DNA of 16,065 nt from Bacillota bacterium (GCA_023418535.1 JAEZZN010000066.1:1-16065), one strand, 5' to 3'; positions 6,745-14,710 are shown, counted from the first letter of the stretch. The notes: generated by a model not told the origin, from the sequence alone. Numbers and translations are program-made.

Positions 6745-6762
6745 GATTAAATAAATTTAATC
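6745..6762. repeat. Short AT-rich palindrome after purR
   Basis: GATTAAAT, two bases, then ATTTAATC: a perfect 18-base palindrome starting 9 bases after the purR stop and ending 2 bases before the left PurBox arm. It has almost no GC pairs, so it would be a poor terminator; its role is unknown. Confidence 0.3.
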
Positions 6763-6763
6763 A

Positions 6764-6807
6764 AAACACGAACTATTAAATCGATATATTGATTATAGTT
6801 CGTGTTT
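6764..6807. promoter_or_regulatory. Paired inverted PurBox operator for the purine permease
   Basis: AAACACGAACTAT (6764-6776) and its exact reverse complement ATAGTTCGTGTTT (6795-6807) form 13-base perfect arms separated by 18 bases. Each arm holds the CGAAC PurBox core. Two opposed boxes with this kind of spacing are the known PurR binding arrangement. The right arm fills the spacer of the permease promoter, so bound PurR would block RNA polymerase. Confidence 0.85.
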
Positions 6808-6817
6808 ATTATATAAT
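6789..6817 (+). promoter_or_regulatory. Promoter of the purine permease gene
   Basis: TTGATT (6789-6794), a 17-base spacer and a perfect TATAAT (6812-6817). The spacer is almost entirely the right PurBox arm, which supports both calls. The predicted leader is about 50 bases, too short for a purine riboswitch. Confidence 0.75.
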
Positions 6818-6872
6818 TTCTATATATTAATAATGTTGATCTAATATTATTAAAATTTATTTGGAGGAATTT

Positions 6873-8228
6873 ATGGAAAAGTTTTTTAAACTAAAAGAGA
6901 ATAAGACTAATATCTCTAAAGAAATTATTGCCGGAATTACAACATTCTTTGCAATGTCATACATAATCATAGTTAATCCGACTTTGTTATCAGAATCAGG
7001 AATGCCTTGGGGAGCGGTGTTTATAGCTACTATTATAGCCTCAGTAATTGGGACTTTAGTAATGGCATTAGTTGCAAATGTTCCTTATGCACAAGCTCCA
7101 GGTATGGGATTAAATGCATTTTTCGTGTATACAGTATGTTTCCAATTAGGATTTACATGGCAACAAGCATTATCAATGGTATTTATTTGTGGGGTTATCA
7201 ATATATTAATTACTGTTACTAAAGTAAGAAAAGTAATTATAAAAGCTATTCCTAAATATTTACAAAATGCAATTGGTGGTGGTATCGGTATTTTTATCGC
7301 TTATTTAGGATTTTTAAATGTTGGACTTATTAATTTCGAATCAGGTGTGCCAAAACTATCTACTATTAATAATTCAGGATTATATGTATTTTTAATTGGA
7401 TTGTTTATAACAATTATATTGTATTTACTAAATGTTAAGGGAAGTATTTTTATAGGAATTATATTGACAGCTCTAATAGGTATACCTTTTGGTGTAACAA
7501 CTACTACAAATGCGATGGGCTTCAGAGAAGCGGTATCACAATTACCACAAACTTTTGGAGTTATATTTACAAGCGAAGGTCTTCCTTCTTTATTCGCAGA
7601 CATTACTAAATTGCCTTTAGTAATTATCACAATATTTGCTTTTTCAATGTCAGATACATTTGATACAATTGGTACATTTATAGGTACAGGTATAAGAACA
7701 GGAATATTCTCGAAAGAAGATTCAAAAGCTTTAGAAAACAAACCAGGTTTCTCATCAAAAATGGACAAAGCATTATTTGCAGATGCTACAGCTACATCAA
7801 TAGGAGCTATATTTGGTACATCTAATACAACTACTTATGTAGAGTCAGCAGCAGGAATAGGAGCAGGTGGTAGAACAGGTCTTACTTCAGTAGTGACTTC
7901 AATCTGTTTTATATTAAGTGTATTTTTCGCAAAATATATTTCAGCTATTCCAAATCAAGCAACTGCACCAGCGTTAATTATAGTTGGATTCTTGATGATT
8001 GCTTCATTTACAGATATTAAATGGGATGATATTGATCAAGCGATACCAGCATTCTTTGCTGCAGCATTTATGGCGTTATCATATAGCATTTCTTATGGTA
8101 TAGCTACAGGATTTATATTCCACTGTTTAGTACAAACAGTAAGAGGTAAAGCAAAAGAAACACATCCAATAATCTGGATAGTATCAGGATTATTTATATT
8201 GAATTTTGTTTTATTAGCAGTCTTATAA
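6873..8228 (+). CDS. NCS2 family purine permease (AzgA/PbuG-like, probably hypoxanthine/guanine)
   Basis: A 451-residue polytopic permease of the AzgA branch of the nucleobase:cation symporter-2 superfamily, which takes up hypoxanthine, guanine or adenine with protons. Family hallmarks are QAPGMGLNAFF (residues 74-84), DTFDTIGT (261-268), and GTSNTTTYVES followed by GIGAGGRTG (315-336), which line the substrate site. There are about twelve to fourteen hydrophobic segments. An earlier in-frame TTG at 6861 overlaps the ribosome binding site GGAGGA (6863-6868), so the ATG at 6873 is the better start. B. subtilis PbuG and PbuO are the closest well-studied relatives, and which purine is preferred here cannot be read from sequence. 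It lies downstream of purR but has its own PurBox-controlled promoter and a terminator after it, so it is a single-gene unit. Confidence 0.92.
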   Translation: MEKFFKLKENKTNISKEIIAGITTFFAMSYIIIVNPTLLSESGMPWGAVFIATIIASVIGTLVMALVANVPYAQAPGMGLNAFFVYTVCFQLGFTWQQALSMVFICGVINILITVTKVRKVIIKAIPKYLQNAIGGGIGIFIAYLGFLNVGLINFESGVPKLSTINNSGLYVFLIGLFITIILYLLNVKGSIFIGIILTALIGIPFGVTTTTNAMGFREAVSQLPQTFGVIFTSEGLPSLFADITKLPLVIITIFAFSMSDTFDTIGTFIGTGIRTGIFSKEDSKALENKPGFSSKMDKALFADATATSIGAIFGTSNTTTYVESAAGIGAGGRTGLTSVVTSICFILSVFFAKYISAIPNQATAPALIIVGFLMIASFTDIKWDDIDQAIPAFFAAAFMALSYSISYGIATGFIFHCLVQTVRGKAKETHPIIWIVSGLFILNFVLLAVL

Positions 8229-8241
8229 AATATAGAAAATT

Positions 8242-8297
8242 AAAATATCTATTGGATAATTTTGGGTTTTACTCATATATCCAATAGATATTTTTTT
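8242..8297 (+). terminator. Intrinsic terminator after the purine permease
   Basis: A 17-base perfect stem (8242-8258 with 8278-8294), containing CTATTGGATA and TATCCAATAG, around a 19-base loop, with a T-run to 8297. It starts 13 bases after the permease stop. The stem is AT-rich but long. Confidence 0.85.
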
Positions 8298-8437
8298 ATT
8301 TCTATAATTTATAAATATAAAAAATGATATGATTATACAAATAAATTATAGGGTATAAAATTTGTGATTTAACTGAGTGTTTTATAAATTGCATTAAAAA
8401 ATATATGGATAAATGTTAAATTTCAAAAGGAGGAATT

Positions 8438-8923
8438 ATGCGTAAGCTATATCTCAATCAAAAGATATTTAAGATAACCGACCATTATGAAGTGTTTGAT
8501 GAATATGGAAATGCTGTTTATCAAGTAGATCAAGATTTTAAATTTATTGGAAATAGAGTGAATGTTAGAAAATTTGATGGTACAAATGGATTTGTTATAG
8601 AAAGAGGTTTTTACTTCTTTTTACCTACTTACGAAATAACTTTTGATGATGGAAAAGAAATAGAAATCAGACAGAATTTTACATTTTTCAAGAAAGATAT
8701 AGATTTAATATCTGATGATTACAATTTGAAATTAAAAGGAAATTTCTGGGACATGGATTTTGAAATCTTTGAAGGTGACCGTTTAGTCGGAAGAATTTAC
8801 AAAGAATATTTTACTTTTAGAGATAAATTTGTACTTGAAATTCTAGAAGATGAATATGAAGATGAAATATTAGCCCTTACAATAGCAATAGATGAAATAA
8901 AGGATAATCGACAAAGTGGTTAG
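8438..8923 (+). CDS. LURP-one-related (tubby-like barrel) family protein
   Basis: A 161-residue soluble protein with the LURP-one-related/YxjI pattern: short beta strands joined by turns, each strand alternating aromatic and charged residues (KLYLNQKIFKITDHYEVFDE near the N-terminus, later FKFIGNRVNV, YEITFDDGKEIEIRQ, GNFWDMDFEIFEGDRLVGRI). This fold resembles the tubby C-terminal barrel, which in some proteins binds phospholipid. The bacterial function is unknown. It has no signal peptide or membrane segment and is acidic at the C-terminus (EDEYEDE). A strong ribosome binding site AAGGAGG precedes the ATG. The next gene starts two bases after its stop, so the two are co-translated, though the folate enzyme gives no obvious clue to its role. 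Confidence 0.8.
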   Translation: MRKLYLNQKIFKITDHYEVFDEYGNAVYQVDQDFKFIGNRVNVRKFDGTNGFVIERGFYFFLPTYEITFDDGKEIEIRQNFTFFKKDIDLISDDYNLKLKGNFWDMDFEIFEGDRLVGRIYKEYFTFRDKFVLEILEDEYEDEILALTIAIDEIKDNRQSG

Positions 8924-8925
8924 AA

Positions 8926-9513
8926 ATGATTAAAACTGAATTAAGAAGAAATTTGAAAAAAATAAGAGACAATATTCCATCTGATAAACGCAAAATAGAG
9001 GAAGAACTTATAGCAAAAACTCTTCTAAATAGTAAATTATATATAAATGCAAAATCATTATTTATATATAATTCATTTAGAAGCGAAGTAGATACGACCT
9101 ATATAATAAAAGAAGCTTTGAATGAGAAAATAGTTGGACTTCCTGTAACTAATTCGTTGGACCATTCAATGGAAGCTTATGAAATCAACGAAGATAGTGT
9201 GTTTGTTCAGGATTCATATGGAATTCAAATACCTGATACAAAAACTTCAAATATAATAAATCCAAAAGAAATAGATTTGACAATTGTACCTCTACTTGCC
9301 TACGACAATCTTGGTAATAGGCTAGGTTATGGAGGAGGCTACTATGACAGATATCTTCCAAGATTAAGAGAAGATGCAATTGTGGTAGGACTTGCATATA
9401 GCAATCAATTTGTAGAAGAACTAACTGTTGAGGATTTTGATAAGAAACTTGATTATGTAGTAACTGTAAAATATGAAGAAGATGGATCGTTTGGAGAAAT
9501 AGAGAAGTTTTAG
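8926..9513 (+). CDS. 5-formyltetrahydrofolate cyclo-ligase (methenyl-THF synthetase)
   Basis: Cytoplasmic enzyme that converts 5-formyl-THF plus ATP to 5,10-methenyl-THF, returning a stored folate to one-carbon metabolism. At 195 residues it has the usual length. Motifs: a basic N-terminus with KTELRRNLKKIR, FRSEVDTTYII (51-61) with the substrate glutamate, PVTNSLDH (73-80), DLTIVPLLAYD (117-127) and the signature GNRLGYGGGYYDRYL (130-144). About twelve residues (EEDGSFGEIEKF) extend beyond the usual end. It lies two bases after the LURP-one-like gene and lacks a clear ribosome binding site of its own, so translational coupling is likely. It converges with the next gene. Confidence 0.93.
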   Translation: MIKTELRRNLKKIRDNIPSDKRKIEEELIAKTLLNSKLYINAKSLFIYNSFRSEVDTTYIIKEALNEKIVGLPVTNSLDHSMEAYEINEDSVFVQDSYGIQIPDTKTSNIINPKEIDLTIVPLLAYDNLGNRLGYGGGYYDRYLPRLREDAIVVGLAYSNQFVEELTVEDFDKKLDYVVTVKYEEDGSFGEIEKF

Positions 9514-9594
9514 AAGTGTTGTTAAGTGGAAAGAATGGATAAGTCCTCCCTCACTTTAATATATTTCAATTAAGAATTACAAATCAATACCAAC

Positions 9595-9624
9595 AAAAAA
9601 GACCTACAAACTCATTTGTAGGTC
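9595..9624 (-). terminator. Intrinsic terminator for the YebC-family gene
   Basis: GACCTACAAA (9601-9610) and TTTGTAGGTC (9615-9624) form a perfect 10-base stem around CTCA. Read on the minus strand, the stem is followed by TTTTTT (9600-9595), so it terminates transcription coming from the minus-strand gene, about 100 bases past its stop. On the plus strand no T-run follows. Confidence 0.85.
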
Positions 9625-9724
9625 TCAGTATTTATAGTATCATGGTTTTGTGCTAAAATCACGAAAGCGACAAAATAGATACGAATTTGTAAAAGTCACC
9701 AAATTTTCAATGTTATGAAAAATT

Positions 9725-10453
9725 CTACTCTTCAATTATAACATTGTGATAAATCTTATTTACATCTTCTGCTTCATTTAACATATTCATCAATTTATTA
9801 AATGAATCTATGTCTTCTTTTTCTGTGAAAGTCACATATTCATTTGGAATCATTGCAGTTTCACATGTATCAAATTCAACGTCTGGAATTAATTCTTCTA
9901 TTGCATCTTGTGCTTTACCGAAGTCAGAGAATGATGTTTTAATGGTCATTTCTCCATCTTCAACTTCTACACTATATACATCAATGTCTGCTTCTAAAAG
10001 TGTCATTAACATAGTGTCTTCGTCTTCGTATTCAAGTTCGAAAAGTCCAACAGACTCGTAGTTGTAAGAAACACCACCAGCATTTACCATTTTATATCCA
10101 TTAGTTTTAGTTAATGCAGTACGAACATCCGTCATTGAACGCATAGTATTATCTGTTAAGCAATCAATTATAAATGTTGAATTGTTTGGACCTAATCCTT
10201 CATAACGAGCTTCTTGGTAGTTTTCAACTTCTCCACCTTTTGCTTTTTCAATAGCTCTTTTAATTACATCTGCAGGAATTTGATTTGATTTAGCTTCTTG
10301 AATTTTTCTTCTTAAGGTTAAATTCATTTCCGGATCAGGTTCACCGCTCTTTGCTGCTATGTATATTTCTTTTCCGAATCTTGAGTATAATTTTGTTTTG
10401 AATGCTTGAGTTTTAGCTATAGATGCAGCACGCACTTCATGAGCTCTTCCCAT
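9725..10453 (-). CDS. YebC/PmpR family protein (YeeN/YeeI-like)
   Basis: A 242-residue member of the YebC/TACO1 family. Conserved blocks: KLYSRFGKEIYIAAK (21-35), GEPDPEMN (37-44), VIKRAIEKAKGG (63-74), YEGLGP (84-89) and DCLTDN (97-102). These families were first annotated as DNA-binding transcription regulators. The mitochondrial member TACO1 is a translational activator, and recent work on bacterial members points to help for ribosomes at proline-rich stretches, so a translation role is at least as likely here. The N-terminus (MGRAHEVRAASIAKTQA) is of the Firmicutes form. The ATG has GAAGG 8 bases upstream. It is a single-gene unit with its own promoter and terminator. Confidence 0.9.
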   Translation of the reverse strand: MGRAHEVRAASIAKTQAFKTKLYSRFGKEIYIAAKSGEPDPEMNLTLRRKIQEAKSNQIPADVIKRAIEKAKGGEVENYQEARYEGLGPNNSTFIIDCLTDNTMRSMTDVRTALTKTNGYKMVNAGGVSYNYESVGLFELEYEDEDTMLMTLLEADIDVYSVEVEDGEMTIKTSFSDFGKAQDAIEELIPDVEFDTCETAMIPNEYVTFTEKEDIDSFNKLMNMLNEAEDVNKIYHNVIIEE

Positions 10454-10500
10454 TTTAATACCTTCTTTCCTTTAATTTTTTTTCATAAATCAACGTATGT

Positions 10501-10529
10501 ATTATAGCATAAAGCTTGGTATATGTTAA
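10501..10529 (-). promoter_or_regulatory. Promoter of the YebC-family gene
   Basis: Read on the minus strand: TTAACA (10529-10524), a 17-base spacer and a perfect TATAAT (10506-10501) preceded by TGC, an extended -10. The leader is about 40 bases. Confidence 0.75.
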
Positions 10530-10610
10530 GTATTTGATATACACATATTTGAAGAATTTAATGACGATAGATAAATGCTTGATAATAGATGTCTATTTAT
10601 ACAAAAATTT

Positions 10611-10645
10611 AATTAATATGATAAAATATAGATATCATATTAATT
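10611..10645. repeat. 13-base perfect inverted repeat just upstream of the ECF operon start
   Basis: AATTAATATGATA (10611-10623) and TATCATATTAATT (10633-10645) are exact reverse complements with a 9-base spacer. The right arm ends two bases before the GGAGG ribosome binding site (10648-10652). It may be an operator covering the promoter region, or an RNA hairpin in the leader. I do not recognise it as the site of a known regulator. Confidence 0.6.
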
Positions 10646-10657
10646 ATGGAGGCAATT

Positions 10658-11215
10658 ATGAAAAAACTTTTTGAAGTTAATACAAAGACAATTGTAGCTT
10701 CAGCATTAGGTGCAGCTATTTTCACATTATTATTTATGTATGTTAAAATTCCTTCACCAATTCCAAATACAAGTATACAAACAGCTTATGGCGTGAGTGC
10801 ATTCTTCGCATATCTATTTGGACCAATAGCTGGAGGACTTATTTCTTTTATAGGACATGCCCTAAATGACTCAATTCAATATGGTTCAGTTTGGTGGTCA
10901 TGGGTGATTGCGTCTGCATTATCAGGTTTCGGATTTGGATTTGCATATAGACAATCAAGAATAGAAGAAGGAATATTTGGTAAAAAAGATATTATTAGAT
11001 TCAATGTAATTCAAGTGATTGTAAATGCAATTGCATGGTTACTTGTGGCACCTACTCTTGATGTTCTGATTTATTCAGAATCAGCAAATCTTGTATATAC
11101 ACAAGGGGTTCTAGCTACATTAAGTAATGCAATTTCAACAGGTATAATTGGTACACTTTTATTAGTAGCATATTCAAAAACTAAAACAAAAGAAGGTTCT
11201 TTATCAAAGAAATAG
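10658..11215 (+). CDS. UPF0397 family ECF transporter S component (often annotated as riboflavin-type)
   Basis: Substrate-capturing membrane subunit of an energy-coupling-factor importer. The 185-residue protein has about five to six hydrophobic segments and the UPF0397 signatures IPSPIPNT (31-38), FGPIAGG (54-60), GHALND (66-71), WWSWVI (79-84) and APTLDVLIY (131-139). Databases label this family as an ECF-type riboflavin S component, but it is not RibU, and no FMN riboswitch precedes the operon, so the substrate is open. An in-frame ATG at 10646 overlaps the ribosome binding site GGAGG (10648-10652); the ATG at 10658, five bases after it, is the better start and gives MKKLFEVN. First gene of a four-gene operon: the fused ATPase starts 6 bases after its stop. 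Confidence 0.9.
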   Translation: MKKLFEVNTKTIVASALGAAIFTLLFMYVKIPSPIPNTSIQTAYGVSAFFAYLFGPIAGGLISFIGHALNDSIQYGSVWWSWVIASALSGFGFGFAYRQSRIEEGIFGKKDIIRFNVIQVIVNAIAWLLVAPTLDVLIYSESANLVYTQGVLATLSNAISTGIIGTLLLVAYSKTKTKEGSLSKK

Positions 11216-11221
11216 AAAAAA

Positions 11222-12916
11222 ATGGAAAATACTAAAATAGCATTTAATAATTTTACATTTAAATATTTTACCCAGGAGGATCCTACTCTTTATGATATCA
11301 ATCTTAAAATAAAAGAAGGTGAGAAGATATTAATTGTAGGAGCTAGTGGAAGCGGTAAATCTACATTAGGTCATTGTTTAAATGGCCTAATTCCTTTTGC
11401 TTATAAAGGGGACATGGAAGGAAGCATAAAGATAAATGGTGTGGAAACTAGAACTGAGAAACTTCACATTATTTCAAAATCCATAGGAACAGTTATTCAA
11501 GATACAGATGCTCAATTTGTAGGACAGACAGTAGGAGAAGATATTGCTTTTTCAATGGAAAACGATCTGATACCGACTGAAGAAATGAGACGAAAAGTGC
11601 TTGAAGTAAGTCGATTGGTCGGTATGGAGAATTTATTAAAAGATTCACCATATCAAGTTTCAGGAGGTCAAAAGCAAAGGACTTCTATAGCAGGGGTATT
11701 GGTAGATGATGTGGACATTTTATTATTTGATGAGCCACTTGCAAATCTTGACCCTAAAACCGGTAGAGTTGCAATAGAAATTATTGACGAAATTCATAGA
11801 AAACACAATAAAACTACAGTTATAATCGAGCATAGAATTGAAGATGTTTTGTATAGAAATGTTGATCGTATAATTCTTGTAGCAGATGGTAGAATTATTT
11901 CTGATACAAATCCAAATGATTTATTAAAATCAGATCTTTTAATTAAAAATGGCATAAGAGAACCTCTTTATGTAACTTTGCTTAAATATATAGGGCAAGA
12001 TATTTCAGATATGGATTTAAGTGGGGTAGATACTTTAGATTATGATGAAATCAGAAATAAAGTAGAAGAATTTATACAAAAGGAAAGACCAAAAGATCAA
12101 ATATACAATGAAAAAGTTTTAGAAATAGAAAATGTAAGTTTTTCATATGAAGGTGTAAAAAACAATCTTGAAGATGTATCATTTTCTATATATAAAGGGG
12201 AGATGCTTGCTATTGCAGGTAAAAATGGAGCTGGAAAATCAACTCTTGCAAAACTAATTTGCGGTTTTAATAGACCAGATAAAGGTTTTATTAAGATAAA
12301 TGGTAAAGATTATTCTGATTTATCAATTAAAGAAATAGCTGGAAATGTTGCATATGTTATGCAAAATCCTAATCAAATGATTTCTAAAGCTATGATTTAT
12401 GACGAAGTTGCTTTAGGTCTTAGATTCAGAGGTGTTGATGAGGAAGAAATAAGAGAGAGAGTTGAGAGAGTTCTTAAAATATGTGGCTTAGACTCATTTA
12501 TAGATTGGCCTATATCAGCTTTAAGTTATGGTCAAAAGAAAAGAGTTACAATTGCATCAATTCTTGTGTTAAACCCAGATATTATAATTCTTGATGAGCC
12601 TACAGCGGGCCAAGATTACAAACATTATACAGAGATTATGGAGTTTTTAGAAAGTTTAAATAAACAAGGTGTAACTGTAATTTTAATTACTCATGACATG
12701 CATTTAATGCTTGAATATACACAAAGATCTATAGTATTTAGTGAAGGAAAATTAATAGCTGTTGATAAAGCTTCTGTCATACTTACAAAAAATGAAGTGA
12801 TTGAAAAAGGAAATTTAGTCGAAACATCACTTTATACAATAGCTAAAAGATTAAATTTAGAAAAACCTAGTATATTAGTCGATGCATTTGTAAATTATGA
12901 AAGGAGAATTAGATGA
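11222..12916 (+). CDS. ECF transporter ATPase, two ABC domains fused (EcfA-EcfA' type)
   Basis: Cytoplasmic motor of the ECF importer, 564 residues carrying both ATPase domains in one chain, as in YkoD. Domain 1: Walker A GASGSGKST (40-48), Q93, signature VSGGQ (146-150), Walker B LLFDE (167-171), H204. Domain 2: Walker A GKNGAGKST (333-341), Q381, signature LSYGQ (434-438), Walker B IILDE (455-459), H491. All catalytic residues are present in both halves; the second signature has Tyr in place of the first Gly, which is tolerated in ABC proteins. A linker of about 60 residues (240-298), rich in acidic residues, joins them. The ATG has no good ribosome binding site (only A-rich sequence), so translation is probably coupled to the S-component gene ending six bases before. 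The stop overlaps the start of ecfT by four bases (ATGA). Confidence 0.93.
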   Translation: MENTKIAFNNFTFKYFTQEDPTLYDINLKIKEGEKILIVGASGSGKSTLGHCLNGLIPFAYKGDMEGSIKINGVETRTEKLHIISKSIGTVIQDTDAQFVGQTVGEDIAFSMENDLIPTEEMRRKVLEVSRLVGMENLLKDSPYQVSGGQKQRTSIAGVLVDDVDILLFDEPLANLDPKTGRVAIEIIDEIHRKHNKTTVIIEHRIEDVLYRNVDRIILVADGRIISDTNPNDLLKSDLLIKNGIREPLYVTLLKYIGQDISDMDLSGVDTLDYDEIRNKVEEFIQKERPKDQIYNEKVLEIENVSFSYEGVKNNLEDVSFSIYKGEMLAIAGKNGAGKSTLAKLICGFNRPDKGFIKINGKDYSDLSIKEIAGNVAYVMQNPNQMISKAMIYDEVALGLRFRGVDEEEIRERVERVLKICGLDSFIDWPISALSYGQKKRVTIASILVLNPDIIILDEPTAGQDYKHYTEIMEFLESLNKQGVTVILITHDMHLMLEYTQRSIVFSEGKLIAVDKASVILTKNEVIEKGNLVETSLYTIAKRLNLEKPSILVDAFVNYERRIR

Positions 12917-13743
12917 AACTAAATATGTTTTCATATCAAAAATTAGATTCTCCAATTCATAGACTTACGGGACTGACAAAGCTTTTAGGATTTTTGCTTA
13001 TAAGTTTAGCAGTTATGTTTTCGTATGACATAAGATATGTAAGTTTTGTGTTTATATTTTCAATATTAGTATTCAAAATGGCGAAATTAAAGCTTTCAGA
13101 TGTGAAAATAATTCTACTTTATGTAATTGTGTTTATTATTGTCAATATGATATTTACTTATATATTTGCTCCAGAATATGGAGTTGAAATCTTTGGGACA
13201 AGAAATGAATTATTTACGATTTATGGAAGATACACGATGACCAAAGAACAAATATTATATATGACCACAAAAGCTATAAAATATATAGCGGTTATACCTA
13301 TTGGTATAGTATTTTTCTTTACAACTAATCCATCAGAATTTGCATCAAGTTTGAATAGAATTGGAGTTCCTGCTAAAGCTGCATATGCAGTGGGTTTAAT
13401 TTTAAGATATTTTCCAGATATTCAAAGAGATTATACGGAAATAAGTTTATCACAGCAAGCAAGAGGACTAGAATTAAGTAGTAAATCGAAGTTTCTAGAT
13501 AGAGTAAAAAACTATTTATTAATAATAATTCCTTTAATATTTTCATCCATTGATAGAGTAGAAACTATAGGTAATGCGATGGATTTAAGAGGTTTTGGCA
13601 AACATAAGAAAAGAACATGGTATACAAAAGAAAATCTTAAAAAAGCGGATTATATAGCTTTATTTATCTCTATTATAGTAACAGCATTAGGTTTTTATAT
13701 GATATATCTAAATGGAAGTAGATTTTATAATATATTTATTTAG
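12913..13743 (+). CDS. ecfT: ECF transporter transmembrane coupling protein EcfT (CbiQ/YkoC family)
   Basis: Membrane scaffold that links the ATPases to the S component. At 276 residues it has about four to five membrane segments (residues 22-38, 42-56, 64-86, 122-138, 248-265) and the cytoplasmic coupling helices with the two Ala-Arg-Gly-type motifs: QQARGLE (181-187) and DLRGFG (224-229), the second with Leu in place of Ala. These arginines contact the ATPase dimer in solved ECF complexes. The start ATG overlaps the stop of the ATPase gene by four bases and has AAGGAG 7 bases upstream. The next gene begins eight bases after the stop, using AGGAG that overlaps the stop codon. Confidence 0.9.
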   Translation: MKLNMFSYQKLDSPIHRLTGLTKLLGFLLISLAVMFSYDIRYVSFVFIFSILVFKMAKLKLSDVKIILLYVIVFIIVNMIFTYIFAPEYGVEIFGTRNELFTIYGRYTMTKEQILYMTTKAIKYIAVIPIGIVFFFTTNPSEFASSLNRIGVPAKAAYAVGLILRYFPDIQRDYTEISLSQQARGLELSSKSKFLDRVKNYLLIIIPLIFSSIDRVETIGNAMDLRGFGKHKKRTWYTKENLKKADYIALFISIIVTALGFYMIYLNGSRFYNIFI

Positions 13744-13751
13744 GAGAAAAA

Positions 13752-14597
13752 ATGAATTCATTCTTAGTATTACAAAGTGATTTTGGTTTAGTAGATGGTG
13801 CAGTTTCTGCAATGTATGGGGTAGCTTTAGTAGAAGAACCTACACTTAAAATATATGATTTAACACATGATATAACTCCGTATAGCATTTGGGAAGCTTC
13901 ATATAGACTATTCCAAAGTATGGAATATTGGCCAAAAGGTACAGTCTTTGTATCTGTTGTAGATCCTGGAGTTGGAACAGACAGAAAATCAGTAGTAGCG
14001 AAAACTTCAGATGGACATTATATAGTAACTCCTGACAATGGTACACTTACACATGTAAAAAGATATGTGGGTATAGAAGAAGTTCGTGAAATAGAAGAAA
14101 GTAAACATAGAAGAAGAAATACAGAGCACTCTTACACATTCCATGGAAGAGATGTATATGCATATACTGGGGCGAAATTAGCTTCAGGTCATATTACATT
14201 TGAAGAAGTGGGAGAAGTTTTATCAGTTGAGCGTATACAAGAACTTGAACTCTTTGAAAAAGAAAAGACAGAAAAATCTATCAAAGGGAATATTGCAATT
14301 CTTGATGTAAGATTCGGAAGTCTTTGGACAAATATTACAAGAGAAGAATTTTTAAGTATAGGATTTAAAGTAGGTGACAGTGTTGAAGTAACTATCAAAG
14401 ATGGTAATAGAGTAGTATTCAACAACAGAGTTAAATATGGAAGAAGTTTCCAAGACGTATATATCGGTGAATCAGTGATCTATGTAAATAGTTTATATAG
14501 AATGGCTTTAGCAATAAATCAAGGTAACTTTGCAAAAGCATATAATGTAGGTTCAGGCAACAACTGGTTTATTGAATTTTCTAAAGTTGAAAACTAG
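13752..14597 (+). CDS. SAM hydrolase / SAM hydroxide adenosyltransferase (DUF62, chlorinase-fluorinase superfamily)
   Basis: A 281-residue cytoplasmic enzyme of the DUF62 family, which splits S-adenosylmethionine with water into adenosine and methionine. N-terminal motif QSDFG (8-12), DLTHDI (36-41), VVDPGVGTDR (69-78), PDNG (94-97), TFHGRD (129-134) and SLWTNI (190-195) are all family signatures. The water-activating Asp-Arg-His triad known from archaeal homologues is intact as D71, R78 and H131, so it is a hydrolase rather than a halogenase, which lack that triad. It is the last gene of the ECF operon, eight bases after ecfT. Its products, adenosine and methionine, suggest that the operon links uptake to SAM or nucleoside metabolism, but the purpose is inferred. 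Confidence 0.9.
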   Translation: MNSFLVLQSDFGLVDGAVSAMYGVALVEEPTLKIYDLTHDITPYSIWEASYRLFQSMEYWPKGTVFVSVVDPGVGTDRKSVVAKTSDGHYIVTPDNGTLTHVKRYVGIEEVREIEESKHRRRNTEHSYTFHGRDVYAYTGAKLASGHITFEEVGEVLSVERIQELELFEKEKTEKSIKGNIAILDVRFGSLWTNITREEFLSIGFKVGDSVEVTIKDGNRVVFNNRVKYGRSFQDVYIGESVIYVNSLYRMALAINQGNFAKAYNVGSGNNWFIEFSKVEN

Positions 14598-14710
14598 TAT
14601 TTCATATAAGGAAATGTTTTCTAATACTAATAATGATTAGAATAGTAAGAAAAAAACATATTCAATATAAATATATTAAAAAAAAGTATTAATTTATATT
14701 TATATAATTT

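Noticed and set aside
6861..6872. TTG as the start of the purine permease, adding MEEF
   Set aside because: These bases contain the GGAGGA ribosome binding site itself; the ATG at 6873 has proper spacing and gives the usual N-terminus.
6737..6872. Purine riboswitch before the permease
   Set aside because: The predicted leader after the TATAAT is only about 50 bases and lacks the aptamer core; the PurBox pair explains the regulation.
7301..7768. Minus-strand open frame of 155 codons
   Set aside because: Antisense shadow of the purine permease, without a ribosome binding site or family resemblance.
9810..10061. Plus-strand open frame of 83 codons
   Set aside because: Serine- and valine-rich antisense shadow of the YebC-family gene.
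10454..10645. FMN or other riboswitch before the ECF operon
   Set aside because: None of the conserved FMN, TPP or SAM aptamer sequence blocks are visible; the only strong structure is the simple 13-base inverted repeat.
10646..10657. ATG at 10646 as the start of the ECF S component
   Set aside because: It overlaps the GGAGG ribosome binding site at 10648-10652, which is correctly placed for the ATG at 10658.
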